From Nitronereus sp964503895 (GTDB lineage: Bacteria; Nitrospirota; Nitrospiria; Nitrospirales; UBA8639): DNA of 64,000 bases. The stretch spans positions 1 through 64,000 of the forward strand of contig CAZDCF010000006.1 in assembly GCA_964503895.1 (NCBI GenBank). Reading direction: 5' to 3'. The position numbers and the translations under genes are program-made. Below are positions 52,497 through 61,612 of the stretch, piece by piece (the stretch's first letter is position 1; every line of letters begins with the position of its first letter). The notes under the pieces are model-generated. The model saw only the letters and a list, made by a program, of their open reading frames with translations, was not told the origin of the DNA and ran no database searches.

Positions 52497-53108
52497 TTAG
52501 TCCATTACCTCAACAGTAATTTCAATTCGCTCTAATGGCAGATCCCTTCGGGTTCGTGGCTGACTCACGACCCTATCAGCTACTTTAATTCCTTTTATGA
52601 CTTCTCCAAATACGGTGTACTGGCCGTCTAGGTGGGGCGATCTAGCCACCATGATGAAAAATTGAGAACCGGCGCTGTTAGGGTCGGCTGTTCTGGCTGC
52701 AGATAAAATCCCACGTTCGTGTGGAATTTTATTGAACTCCGCAGGAATGGTGTATCCTGGGCCTCCGGTTCCATAATTACGAATCTTACTAGGATCTCTA
52801 GTATTGGGATCCCCACCTTGAATCATAAATCCGGGAATCACTCGGTGGAAAATCGTTCCATTAAAAAATCCCTTACGGGCCAAGCTTAAAAAACTTTTCA
52901 CATGTTTCGGAGCCAGTTCTGGAAAAAATACCACTTCCATTTCACCGAACTTGGTTTTGATGATCGCGTGAGGAGCCTTATCTACCCCTTCGGCTACACG
53001 AAAGATTTTGGGATCTTGGGCCCATACATGCCCAAGTCCGCTAAGCACCAACATCCCAACAACTAGCACGGCATAACTCCATTTAGTCACTGAACCCGAC
53101 TTCCTCAT
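52497..53108 (-). CDS. Periplasmic cyclophilin-type peptidyl-prolyl isomerase
   Basis: Catalyses proline cis-trans isomerisation to help fold exported proteins. 203 residues. Seen: signal peptide with hydrophobic core YAVLVVGMLVLSGLG and cleavage near VWAQ (about residue 30), then the cyclophilin core FHRVIPGFMIQGGDP (catalytic Arg and Phe), AGSQFFIMVARSPHLDGQYTVFG in part. All core residues are present. It follows rnc by 54 bases and ends the fab-rnc run. Confidence 0.93.
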   Translation of the reverse strand: MRKSGSVTKWSYAVLVVGMLVLSGLGHVWAQDPKIFRVAEGVDKAPHAIIKTKFGEMEVVFFPELAPKHVKSFLSLARKGFFNGTIFHRVIPGFMIQGGDPNTRDPSKIRNYGTGGPGYTIPAEFNKIPHERGILSAARTADPNSAGSQFFIMVARSPHLDGQYTVFGEVIKGIKVADRVVSQPRTRRDLPLERIEITVEVMD

Positions 53109-53161
53109 TCGTTAACCTCCTTACCTATGTTCACTCTTGGGTCAAACTGCCAATGTTTTGA

Positions 53162-53896
53162 TTATACCATGGACGAAGATATTTCCTCAGAATCTCCCTG
53201 GCTAAAGCGTGTTAAGGCCTGTTTGGCCGCTTCTTGTTCAGCTAATTTTTTGCTATATCCCGTCCCTCGACCCTGTATATTGCCTTTTATGCTCACTTCA
53301 ACATCGAAAACTTTTTCATGATCGGGCCCTAACTCCCTGATTAATCGATATTCCGGAATATCCGAGAAAGTTTTCTGACACCATTCTTGAAGCTGACTTT
53401 TATAATCCTGTCGACTTTCGAATTGATTGGTCTGTTTTAAAACAACAAGATCTTCCTGCAAGGCCATGAGGACAAAGGAACGAGCCGGATTTAATCCACC
53501 GTCTAAATATATGGCCGCAATCACTGCCTCCAACGCATTGGCTAATAGTGAACTTTTTCCCCTCCCTTGCGTTCTCTCCTCTCCTTTTCCAAGCCGAAGA
53601 AATTCACCAAGCCTGAGCCGACGCGCGGCGTGCGCGAGGGAAAATTGGCGAACCAAATTGGCCCGGGTTTGTGAAAGGTATCCTTCGGTTAAAGCTGGAT
53701 AGGTCTGTGCCAAATATTCACTGACGACCAAATTTAGAACCGCGTCTCCCAAAAATTCAAGCCGCTCATTGTCTTTTAAAAGTCTGTCTTGTTTTCCTTG
53801 AAGATGTGATTTATGGGTCAACGCCTCTTCAAGTAAAACTGTGCGATTAAAGGAATATTGAATAGTCTGTTGTACTTCTTCAAGAATACCAGACAT
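53162..53896 (-). CDS. rnc: Ribonuclease III
   Basis: Double-strand-specific endoribonuclease for rRNA and mRNA processing. 244 residues. Seen: the signature NERLEFLGDAVLNLVVSEYL near 43-62 with catalytic glutamate and aspartate, LANALEAVIAAIYLDGG, and a C-terminal dsRNA-binding domain (about 165-235; YKSQLQEW, GTGYSKKLAEQEAAKQAL). Downstream of fabF by 88 bases, the frequent acpP-fabF-rnc order. Confidence 0.96.
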   Translation of the reverse strand: MSGILEEVQQTIQYSFNRTVLLEEALTHKSHLQGKQDRLLKDNERLEFLGDAVLNLVVSEYLAQTYPALTEGYLSQTRANLVRQFSLAHAARRLRLGEFLRLGKGEERTQGRGKSSLLANALEAVIAAIYLDGGLNPARSFVLMALQEDLVVLKQTNQFESRQDYKSQLQEWCQKTFSDIPEYRLIRELGPDHEKVFDVEVSIKGNIQGRGTGYSKKLAEQEAAKQALTRFSQGDSEEISSSMV

Positions 53897-53984
53897 GATG
53901 CCACCAGGCTAAACAACTAAAGTGGAAAAGGACAAGAGGAGCACAAGGCAGGGAAAATACATGGTACAAAATCAAAAGTTTAAG

Positions 53985-55229
53985 TTAAACCTGTTTCACC
54001 ACAAGACAAGCATTCACGCCCCCAAACCCGAAGGCATTCGAAATAGCAGCCTTGATTGGCGTCGAACGGGCGCGTCCGGGAATATAATCTAGATCACATT
54101 CGGGATCTGGAGTTTCCAAATTAATAGTAGGAGGAAGCAACCCATGATAGAGAGCTTTGGTGGTAAAAACTGCTTCAATCCCGCCAGCTGCACCCAATAA
54201 ATGGCCGGTCATTGACTTGGTGGAACTCACCGGTACCTGATAGGCCTGTTGACCAAATACGGTTTTGAGCACCTGGGTTTCGATTTTATCCGCAAAAGTG
54301 GAAGTGGCATGAGCATTGATATAGCCGACATCCCCCTTTTCTATATCCGCATCCTTGATGGCTTTTTCCAGGCAATCCACAGCTCCGGCCCCATCATTAG
54401 GTGGCGCGGTAATATGAAAGGCATCGCTGGTCATCGCATACCCAGCTAACTCACTATAGATCCGAACTCCACGTCGTTGAGCATGCTCAAGTTCCTCTAA
54501 CACCAACACCCCAGCCCCTTCACCAATTACAAATCCATCTCGGTCCAGATCGAAAGGACGACTAGCACCCTTAGGATTGCCATTACGACGAGACAACGCC
54601 TTAGCCGCGGCAAACCCAGCCAAAGCCAAAGGACAAACGGTGGACTCAGCACCACCAGCAATCATCACATCAGCCTCACCCCTCTGAATTATCCGCAAGG
54701 CATCCCCCAAACAATGGTTCCCAGTAGCGCAGGCGGTCACTGCACATGAATTGGGGCCCTTCGCGCCGAATCGAATTGCGACCTGGCCGGAGGCCAAGTT
54801 GATAATAACCATCGGAATAAAAAAAGGTGAAACCCGCCCAGGCCCTTTGTCTTTGAGCACATCATAATATTGTTCAATAGCGGGAAGACCTCCAATCCCA
54901 GCTCCAATATAGACCCCAACCCGATCCGCATTATCCTTGGTAATCTTTAACCCAGCATCATCCACTGCCTCCTGGCTTGCCGCCACGGCATAGTGGATGA
55001 AGGTATCCATTTTTTTAATTTCTTTTTTATCGATGTAGTCGCCAGGATTAAAGTCTTTGACTTCCCCAGCTATTTGACAGGCGTACTCAGAAGCATCGAA
55101 TCGCGTAATATTGGTAACGCCCGATTGCCCGGCGGTTAAGCCCTGCCAAGTTTTTTCTACACCAATCCCTAATGGCGTCACCACGCCTAGCCCCGTGACC
55201 ACCACCCGGCGTCGGTTCTGATCAGCCAT
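53985..55229 (-). CDS. fabF: 3-oxoacyl-ACP synthase II
   Basis: Elongation condensing enzyme of type II fatty acid synthesis. 414 residues. Seen: catalytic C167 in TACATGNHCLG and the two histidines in INAHATST and MTGHLLGAAGG. ATG 55229 is one codon inside a GTG. It begins 16 bases after acpP. Confidence 0.97.
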   Translation of the reverse strand: MADQNRRRVVVTGLGVVTPLGIGVEKTWQGLTAGQSGVTNITRFDASEYACQIAGEVKDFNPGDYIDKKEIKKMDTFIHYAVAASQEAVDDAGLKITKDNADRVGVYIGAGIGGLPAIEQYYDVLKDKGPGRVSPFFIPMVIINLASGQVAIRFGAKGPNSCAVTACATGNHCLGDALRIIQRGEADVMIAGGAESTVCPLALAGFAAAKALSRRNGNPKGASRPFDLDRDGFVIGEGAGVLVLEELEHAQRRGVRIYSELAGYAMTSDAFHITAPPNDGAGAVDCLEKAIKDADIEKGDVGYINAHATSTFADKIETQVLKTVFGQQAYQVPVSSTKSMTGHLLGAAGGIEAVFTTKALYHGLLPPTINLETPDPECDLDYIPGRARSTPIKAAISNAFGFGGVNACLVVKQV

Positions 55230-55245
55230 CACTCAAACTGCACAA

Positions 55246-55476
55246 TCAAGTTTTTTCTTTAATATAGTCAACCGCCTGAGAAACTTTCTGGATTTTCTCT
55301 GCATCTTCATCCGGAATTTCGACATCAAATTCTTCCTCAAGCGCCATGACGAGTTCAACCGTATCCAAAGAATCCGCACCTAAGTCTTCGACAAACGAAG
55401 CTTCAGGCACGACTTCGTCCTCTTCCACACCTAACTGCTCTACGATGATTTTTTTGATCCGTTCTTCAACTGCCAT
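55246..55476 (-). CDS. acpP: Acyl carrier protein
   Basis: Carries growing acyl chains on a phosphopantetheine arm. 76 residues, acidic. Seen: the attachment site LGADSLDTVELVM with S36. ATG 55476 follows AGGAGG by 11 bases. An in-frame GTG four codons upstream touches that site and is rejected. Confidence 0.97.
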   Translation of the reverse strand: MAVEERIKKIIVEQLGVEEDEVVPEASFVEDLGADSLDTVELVMALEEEFDVEIPDEDAEKIQKVSQAVDYIKEKT

Positions 55477-55543
55477 CGAGCTTACCACCTCCTGTTAATA
55501 AATACCTATCAGGCAGACAGCGGAAAACACCCGCTGTCAAGCA

Positions 55544-56287
55544 TCAGGCCATATGCATGCCACCATTCACATGCAATACTTGTCCAGTAATATAACTTGC
55601 GGCATCCGAAGCAAGAAAACGTACCGCTTCTGCTATATCACCAACCTCTCCCAATCGTCCTAAGGGTATTTGCTTTGAAAGCATTTCCCTAACGTCATCA
55701 CCTAAGGCTTGGGTCATGGCTGTGTCAATAAAGCCTGGAGCCACAGCATTGACCGTGATATTCCGGCTTGCGTACTCTCGGGCAATCGTTTTTGTCAACC
55801 CAATTACCGCAGCTTTTGACGCAGCATAATTCGCCTGCCCCGCATTCCCCATGACCCCAACCACAGAAGCCATATTTATAATCCGCCCATAGCGTTGTTT
55901 GGACATAGGACCGAGAACCGCCTTGGTGCAATAAAACGTGCCAGTCAGATTCACTTGAATAACAGCGTTCCAATCTTCTTCCTTCATGCGCACCACCAGA
56001 CCATCCCGTGTAATGCCGGCATTGTTTACAAAAATATCGATTCGGCCCCAATCCTTAACCACTTGATCAACCAAAGCCTTGACGTCCTCCCAATTACCAA
56101 CATCAACAGAAAGAGGAAGGACCTGCCGATTTTGCTTCTTTACCCGATCGGCAGTATCCTGACAACGACCGGCGTCAAGATCCGCAACCACCACATCCGC
56201 CCCACCTTGCGCCAATATCTCGGCAATCGCTTGCCCAATACCCTGGGCTGCTCCAGTCACCACAGCTTTTTTTTTCTCTAGCACCAT
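55544..56287 (-). CDS. fabG: 3-oxoacyl-ACP reductase
   Basis: NADPH-dependent short-chain dehydrogenase for the first reduction of each elongation cycle. 247 residues. Seen: TGAAQGIGQAIAE (cofactor loop), NNAGITRDGL, the catalytic Ser-Tyr-Lys with NYAASKAAVIGLTK (Y-x3-K), and the C-terminal VNGGMHMA. Between fabD and acpP as usual. ATG 56287 is preferred to the GTG one codon before. Confidence 0.96.
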   Translation of the reverse strand: MVLEKKKAVVTGAAQGIGQAIAEILAQGGADVVVADLDAGRCQDTADRVKKQNRQVLPLSVDVGNWEDVKALVDQVVKDWGRIDIFVNNAGITRDGLVVRMKEEDWNAVIQVNLTGTFYCTKAVLGPMSKQRYGRIINMASVVGVMGNAGQANYAASKAAVIGLTKTIAREYASRNITVNAVAPGFIDTAMTQALGDDVREMLSKQIPLGRLGEVGDIAEAVRFLASDAASYITGQVLHVNGGMHMA

Positions 56288-56323
56288 CACCTCGCTTAAT
56301 TTTCAAATAAAATATTCAAACTA

Positions 56324-57265
56324 TTATGCCACTTTTCTTAAGGTTGCCAAAGTTTTTTGCATGGATTCCGGATTATGTACATTACATAAGGTGGCCTCTG
56401 GCAATATTCGTTTGACCAAACCGGTCAAAACAGTTCCAGGGCCCACTTCAACAAATGTCGTCACCCCTATTTCTCCCATCACACGAATGGACTGTTCCCA
56501 AAGCACGGACGAAGGTAATTGTTGAATGAGTGATGCCCGAATCTGCGTGGCTTTGATTAAAGGTTTCGCCTCGGCATTATTAATTAAGGGTACACGTAAG
56601 TCTGACAAAGAAGCTGATTCAACAAAAGGAGTCAACCTATTAGCCGCCGGTTTCATCAATACAGTATGCACAGGCACACTCACAGACAACGGCATTGCTC
56701 GCTTGCACCCTTTGGCCTTCGCAAATTCGATCGCCCGCTCTACTGCTGCCTTTTCCCCCGCTATAACGACTTGTCCTGGAGCATTAAAGTTCGCTGCCGA
56801 AACAACCCCTTCTGATTGGGCTTCCTCGCAAGCTTGCTCAACTTCCTCTGGTTCTAACCCTAAGATAGCAGCTACGAGTCCGCTACCGGAAGGAACCGCT
56901 TCGGCCATAAATTTTGCCCGATACTGAACAAGCTGCACGGCATCTAGGAAACTAATACCTCCAGCCGCGACGAGAGCGGAGTACTCACCCAGACTATGAC
57001 CAGCTACCACTGTAGGCTTTAAGACTGACCCCAAGGCTTGCAAAGCCACGATGCTTGTTACCAGTAGTGCCGGTTGCGTGAATTCGGTATTGTTTAGTTG
57101 TTCCGCCGGCCCTTCAAAACATAATGCCGCAAGATCGTATCCCAGGACAGCACTCGCATCAGCATAGAATTTTCGAAGATCGGGTTGGTCCTCTACAAAA
57201 GCCTGGCCCATGCCCACGACCTGAGAACCCTGACCCGGAAAAATAAAACCAATCTTGTCAGACAT
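56324..57265 (-). CDS. fabD: Malonyl-CoA:ACP transacylase
   Basis: Loads malonyl groups on ACP. 313 residues. Seen: FIFPGQGSQ at 8-16, the nucleophile S91 in GHSLGEYSAL, QLVQYRAKFM and the catalytic histidine in VPVHTVLM. A gap of 200 bases separates it from the upstream reductase gene. That gap has a GCCACAG/CTGTTGGC hairpin at 57420-57437 but no clear terminator. Confidence 0.96.
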   Translation of the reverse strand: MSDKIGFIFPGQGSQVVGMGQAFVEDQPDLRKFYADASAVLGYDLAALCFEGPAEQLNNTEFTQPALLVTSIVALQALGSVLKPTVVAGHSLGEYSALVAAGGISFLDAVQLVQYRAKFMAEAVPSGSGLVAAILGLEPEEVEQACEEAQSEGVVSAANFNAPGQVVIAGEKAAVERAIEFAKAKGCKRAMPLSVSVPVHTVLMKPAANRLTPFVESASLSDLRVPLINNAEAKPLIKATQIRASLIQQLPSSVLWEQSIRVMGEIGVTTFVEVGPGTVLTGLVKRILPEATLCNVHNPESMQKTLATLRKVA

Positions 57266-57465
57266 AGGGAGTTAAGATATGAGTGAATCTGTCGCCAAAG
57301 TCAACGGAAAATTTTCTGAGTTCCCAAAATATTCCTCATTATCTTAGCAAGTGTTCATAAAACTCGTTAGATTCGTTCTCGGCCCATTTTGTACTCACGT
57401 AATGTAGTACTCTCGGCACGCCAACAGCGCCTGTGGCCTTACCTGACAAGCTTTGTAAATACCTA

Positions 57466-58278
57466 TTAATCGACGATAAACTCTCCGCCGTCCACACACA
57501 ACACATTCCCCGTCATCCATTGTGCTTTCGAATGACTGAGCAATCCAATGACTTCGGCCACATCTTTGGGAGTGGTCAATCGTCCAGAGGGATTCTTCCG
57601 TCCTGCCCACGTAATCATTTCGTCGGATCCAGGAATTTTCCGTAACGCGGGAGTATCAGTCACTCCAGCCATAATGGCATTTGCAGTAATACCCGCGGGC
57701 GCGAGTTCAAGGGTTAGCTGGCGAACATGGGATTCCAGTGCAGCCTTGGCAGCGGATACCGCACCATAGGTCTTCCACACTCGGGCCCCACCCGCACTGG
57801 TCATGGCGAAGATACGACCTCCTTGTCCCATCAGGCCAGCAGCGACAAGATCTTGGGTCCAATACACCAAACTATTAGCCATGACATCCAAAGTCATATC
57901 CACTTGAGATTTATTCACGGCATCCGGGCTCGATTTCGTAATAAATGGTTTGAGCGTCCCAAAGGCCAAGGAATGTAGCAAGACTCGAACGGTTTTACCT
58001 GTAGAGCTCTTAAACTGATCTTGAATAGCTTCGACAATTTCTTTTCGTTTCTCCGCATCCGCAGCATTTACATTCCAAAAGACGGCTTCACTACCAAAGG
58101 CTTTAATGTCCCCAACGATTCGCTGGGCATTAGGAAGGGTGGACTTTCTATCAAGATGGACTCCAAAAATATTCATGCCCAACCCTGCTAACTCCAAAGC
58201 CACAGCTTCCCCAAATCCACTGGATGCTCCTAAGATTAAGGCCCATTCACCTTTTAACGGTTGCTCATTGGTGGACAT
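57466..58278 (-). CDS. Enoyl-ACP reductase of the FabL/FabI type (short-chain dehydrogenase)
   Basis: Probably the enoyl reductase of fatty acid elongation. 270 residues. Seen: cofactor loop GASSGFGEAVA at 17-27, HSLAFGTLKPF at 102-112, and a catalytic Y171-x6-K178 (YGAVSAAK) instead of the Y-x3-K of ordinary short-chain dehydrogenases. The Y-x6-K spacing is known for FabI and FabL enoyl reductases. The sequence after it (AALESHVRQLTLELAP, NPSGRLTTPKDVAEV) is closer to B. subtilis FabL as I recall it. No other enoyl reductase lies in the cluster. ATG 58278 has an AAAGGGA site. A GTG six codons upstream does not. Confidence 0.78.
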   Translation of the reverse strand: MSTNEQPLKGEWALILGASSGFGEAVALELAGLGMNIFGVHLDRKSTLPNAQRIVGDIKAFGSEAVFWNVNAADAEKRKEIVEAIQDQFKSSTGKTVRVLLHSLAFGTLKPFITKSSPDAVNKSQVDMTLDVMANSLVYWTQDLVAAGLMGQGGRIFAMTSAGGARVWKTYGAVSAAKAALESHVRQLTLELAPAGITANAIMAGVTDTPALRKIPGSDEMITWAGRKNPSGRLTTPKDVAEVIGLLSHSKAQWMTGNVLCVDGGEFIVD

Positions 58279-58350
58279 CACGTTCCCTTTCTTCACATTT
58301 CACATACTAGATCATATTATCTGTGAGTTTTAACTCACCAAGCCTTAGTC

Positions 58351-59328
58351 TTACCATCGTACGACACCAGAGGCCCAAGTCAGCCCTGATCCGAAAGCGG
58401 CAAGAACAATTAAACTTCCTGATGAAATTTGTCCAGCCCTGACGGCTTCATCAAGGGCAAGGGGGATAGAAGCTGCAGATGTATTCCCGAAACGATCTAA
58501 ATTCATGATCACCTTGTGGAGAGGTAAGCTAAGTCGTTGAGCCACAGCTTTGAGAATTCGAATATTCGCCTGATGCGGCAGCAAAAAGTCAATATCCTCT
58601 ACAGAAAGGTTCTCAGCAACTAATGCCTCACGAACTGCCTCTTCCATGGTCTTCACTGCGATTTTAAAGGTTTCATTGCCCCGCATTTTGACATAGTGCA
58701 ATCGCTCAACGACCATGTATTCCGAAGCTGGGATGGATGACCCTCCCCCCGGAACACAGATAAGATCAGATAACCTACCATCAGCATGCAGATGGATCGA
58801 CAAAACCCCACGATCTTCCTCCGTTGGGCCAACAACCACGGCTCCAGCTCCATCACCGAACAACACACAGGTATTACGATCTGTCCAATCTGTTACTGCC
58901 GACATGACTTCGGAGCCAACAACTAAAACATAACGATATTGACCAGATCGAATAAATGCATCGGCCACTGACAAAGCAAACATGAATCCACAGCAGGCAG
59001 CGGAAATATCAAAGGCTGCAGCTCGGCTCGCACCAAGTCGATCTTGGATAAGAGAGGCTGTTGAGGGGAGTGGAGAGTCCCCAGTACATGTCGCAAGGAC
59101 AATGAGGTCAAGATCGGAGGCTCGAATATTTGCAGAACTTAATGCTTGCTGAGCAGCTTGAACTCCGAGATCCGAACAAGCCTCACCGGAATCGGCCTTC
59201 CGACGTTCGCGAATTCCGGTTCTTTCAACAATCCACGCATCCGATGTTTCCACCATCTTTTCAAGATCGCTATTAGTTAGCACCTGCTTTGGAGCATAGG
59301 CTCCTGTGCCAAGAATTTGGCTTCTCAT
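58351..59328 (-). CDS. fabH: 3-oxoacyl-ACP synthase III
   Basis: Starts fatty acid synthesis by condensing acyl-CoA with malonyl-ACP. 325 residues. Seen: catalytic C112 in DISAACCGFMF, LPHQANIRI with the active histidine, and DRFGNTSAASIPLAL with the active asparagine. ATG 59328 gives the usual MR..ILGTGAYAPKQVLTN start. A GTG four codons upstream is less likely. Confidence 0.96.
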   Translation of the reverse strand: MRSQILGTGAYAPKQVLTNSDLEKMVETSDAWIVERTGIRERRKADSGEACSDLGVQAAQQALSSANIRASDLDLIVLATCTGDSPLPSTASLIQDRLGASRAAAFDISAACCGFMFALSVADAFIRSGQYRYVLVVGSEVMSAVTDWTDRNTCVLFGDGAGAVVVGPTEEDRGVLSIHLHADGRLSDLICVPGGGSSIPASEYMVVERLHYVKMRGNETFKIAVKTMEEAVREALVAENLSVEDIDFLLPHQANIRILKAVAQRLSLPLHKVIMNLDRFGNTSAASIPLALDEAVRAGQISSGSLIVLAAFGSGLTWASGVVRW

Positions 59329-59360
59329 TCTCAACCCCACTGTGGGCCCGTGGTCACAGG

Positions 59361-60356
59361 TTAGGTTAAACTTTCTGCAATATCCCGCTGAATAAGTTCA
59401 ATGAGGCGCCCGTTGGCTAAAGTCTCCGCACGAAAAATGGCATTTTTTATGGCCTTAGCCGATGACCGACCATGACAAATCATGCTAATCCCGTTCACAC
59501 CCAACAAAGGTGCACCCCCAAATTCTGCGTAGTCGGTTCGGCGCTTTAGACGCATAAGTGGGCCTGTAATAAAAGGCAATGAGAGTTTGCCCATCCAAGA
59601 AGCCATGACTTCCCGCATCAACATTTTCTTCATCGCATCAGCAAGACCCTCGGAAATTTTTAATGAGACATTTCCAAGAAATCCGTCGCAGACGATGACG
59701 TCCGCATTCCCGCTATACACATCACGCCCTTCCAAATTTCCAATAAAATTCAATGGGCTCTCTCTAAGCAATCGCAACGCTTCCTTCGTGACTTCATTGC
59801 CCTTGGTATCTTCTTCTCCAATACTCAATAGCCCCACGCGAGGCTTAGTTCTTCCCAATAAATGTTTCCCATATTCATGGCCCATGATGCCAAACTGGTA
59901 CAATTGACGGGCAGTACAATCAACGGTCGCACCAACGTCTAACATAATCGCGGTGCCTTCCAAAGTCGGGAGAGTAGCGCAAATAGCGGGGCGCTCGACT
60001 CCTTTAATCGCTCCAAGCAGAAAAAAAGCGGAGACCATAGTCGCCCCAGTATTTCCTGCGCTGACCACCGCGTCAGCTTCACCAGATTTCACCATATTAG
60101 TGGCAACCCAGATTGATGAATCGCGTTTTTTTCTGGCCACTTGGGCCGGCGATTCATGCATCCCAACCGTTTGGGTGGCGTGTCGAATCGTCACTCGCGT
60201 ATCAGTGCATTGAGTTAGATTAAGCTCTTCTTGAATTTGATCTTGTTGGCCAACAAAAACCAACTCAATATCAAGTTTCTTAAGCGCCTGGATTGCACCG
60301 TCAACGACAGGGGCAGGACCATGATCCCCGCCCATCGCATCAATCGCAATTTTCAT
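59361..60356 (-). CDS. plsX: Phosphate acyltransferase PlsX
   Basis: Makes acyl phosphate from acyl-ACP for phospholipid synthesis. 331 residues. Seen: the family start MKIAIDAMGGDHGPAPVVDG, AVVSAGNTGATM, and CDGFLGNVSLKISEG. rpmF lies 43 bases upstream and fabH 20-33 bases downstream, the classical rpmF-plsX-fabH order. PlsY is not in the window. Confidence 0.97.
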   Translation of the reverse strand: MKIAIDAMGGDHGPAPVVDGAIQALKKLDIELVFVGQQDQIQEELNLTQCTDTRVTIRHATQTVGMHESPAQVARKKRDSSIWVATNMVKSGEADAVVSAGNTGATMVSAFFLLGAIKGVERPAICATLPTLEGTAIMLDVGATVDCTARQLYQFGIMGHEYGKHLLGRTKPRVGLLSIGEEDTKGNEVTKEALRLLRESPLNFIGNLEGRDVYSGNADVIVCDGFLGNVSLKISEGLADAMKKMLMREVMASWMGKLSLPFITGPLMRLKRRTDYAEFGGAPLLGVNGISMICHGRSSAKAIKNAIFRAETLANGRLIELIQRDIAESLT

Positions 60357-60399
60357 GAATGTTTCGTGGTGACCCTATTAGGGTTGAGGAAGGAAGGTT

Positions 60400-60582
60400 T
60401 CAGCCTTCTTCGACGGCAATGATGGCTACTTTTTTGTAGTAACCGCAAGAGAGGCAGGTACGATGTGGCAACATACGTTCATGACACTGAGGACAAATGG
60501 AAAAACTCGGTGGGATAAGCTTTTTATGAGTTCGCCTTTTATCCCGCCTCGCCTTTGAATGTCTGTGTTTCGGATTTGCCAT
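60400..60582 (-). CDS. rpmF: 50S ribosomal protein L32
   Basis: Small large-subunit protein, 60 residues. Seen: MANPKHRHSKARRDKRRTH start and four cysteines in CPQCHE..CLSCGYY, so this is the zinc-binding (C+) form. Between the DUF177 gene and plsX. Confidence 0.96.
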   Translation of the reverse strand: MANPKHRHSKARRDKRRTHKKLIPPSFSICPQCHERMLPHRTCLSCGYYKKVAIIAVEEG

Positions 60583-60637
60583 AATATCCCCTCAGAAAGC
60601 CTTCGTTGCTGTTCTGGTTTGCTCTCTCTAGTTTGAT

Positions 60638-61207
60638 TTATTCTTGCAAGTTTTTTCCAAAAGAAAATTTTCTCCGAAGAATAGCAAAAGGCGATTCCGT
60701 ATCCAACCCCTCACACCCACATTGCCGTTGATTCAGATTTTGACCGCACACCTGACACAGCCCCTGGCATTGATGTCGGCACAAGGCCTGAATGGGAATC
60801 GACAAAATCAATTGCTCCCGAAGCATTTCGCCTAAATTGAACCGACAATTCGAAATGGGATAGCTATCGACATCCTCTTCTGATGATCTCGCCTCGTCCC
60901 TGTTACGCCTCTTAGACCCTTCTTTTGTAGAGCTAACGTCCTCACTCCGGTAACACGCCAAGATCGTGATGGCCACCACTTTTTCAAAGAGGCCTAAACA
61001 CCGAACACACTCCTGCTGCAAAACTCCCCTGAGCTGACCATCGACCCATGCCTCCTTAGTATCAGCATGGATCTGGCTTGAAAAATCAAGGTCGCCGTGA
61101 AATTCTGGATCACCCGCTCTAAGATCCAGATCCATGCGAGTAACTACACTAGAAAACCTTAGCCCCTCGGAAGGAATATCGCTCAAACTAATTTCAAGCG
61201 AGGCCAT
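60638..61207 (-). CDS. DUF177 (YceD-like) protein
   Basis: A 189-residue protein of the family regularly found before rpmF. Family members are tied to 23S rRNA and large-subunit accumulation. Seen: the conserved VRCLGLFEKVV region with a cysteine pair (QECVRC) near 75, and the C-terminal CQGLCQVCGQNLN with QCGCEG, a cysteine cluster that may bind zinc. An extra acidic insertion (RRNRDEARSSEEDVD) sits in the middle. Confidence 0.88.
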   Translation of the reverse strand: MASLEISLSDIPSEGLRFSSVVTRMDLDLRAGDPEFHGDLDFSSQIHADTKEAWVDGQLRGVLQQECVRCLGLFEKVVAITILACYRSEDVSSTKEGSKRRNRDEARSSEEDVDSYPISNCRFNLGEMLREQLILSIPIQALCRHQCQGLCQVCGQNLNQRQCGCEGLDTESPFAILRRKFSFGKNLQE

Positions 61208-61308
61208 CGTGATGATCCTCCCCGCCCTTAAAACCGAGTTCTTCTTCCCCTATTGCCATTGGCAAGCAAACACATACACTTGCCATCATCACAAACGTCC
61301 ACGAGAAA

Positions 61309-61536
61309 TTAATGCTCTTCAGCAAAAGCTAGCAGGGCAATACTTCTCGCACGCTTGATGGCAATGGTCAGTTTACGTTGATGGAGCATACAATTTCCCG
61401 ACGTCCGCCTTGGGATAATGCGTCCCCGCTCAGTTAAGAAGTTTCTCAACAACGGAACATCCTTGAAATCAAGGGGGGTGCTTTCATGACAAAAACGACA
61501 TACCCTGCGTCGTTGAAATAGTCTGCCTCGCTCCAC
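61309..61536 (-). CDS. rpsR: 30S ribosomal protein S18
   Basis: Small-subunit platform protein, 75 residues. Seen: CRFCHESTPLDFKDVPLLRNFL (in part), GRIIPRRTSGNCMLHQRKLTIAIKRAR (in part). The cysteines (CRFC and C of NCMLH) suggest a zinc-binding form. Start is GTG 61536 with GGAG upstream. Follows ssb. rplI, often next, is not here. Confidence 0.96.
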   Translation of the reverse strand: MERGRLFQRRRVCRFCHESTPLDFKDVPLLRNFLTERGRIIPRRTSGNCMLHQRKLTIAIKRARSIALLAFAEEH

Positions 61537-61612
61537 TTTATATTCTCCAGCCTTGGGGCGTTAAAAATTCCCCGTTGAATAATACCTGGGTTTGTCCATT
61601 CATGTTAATACA

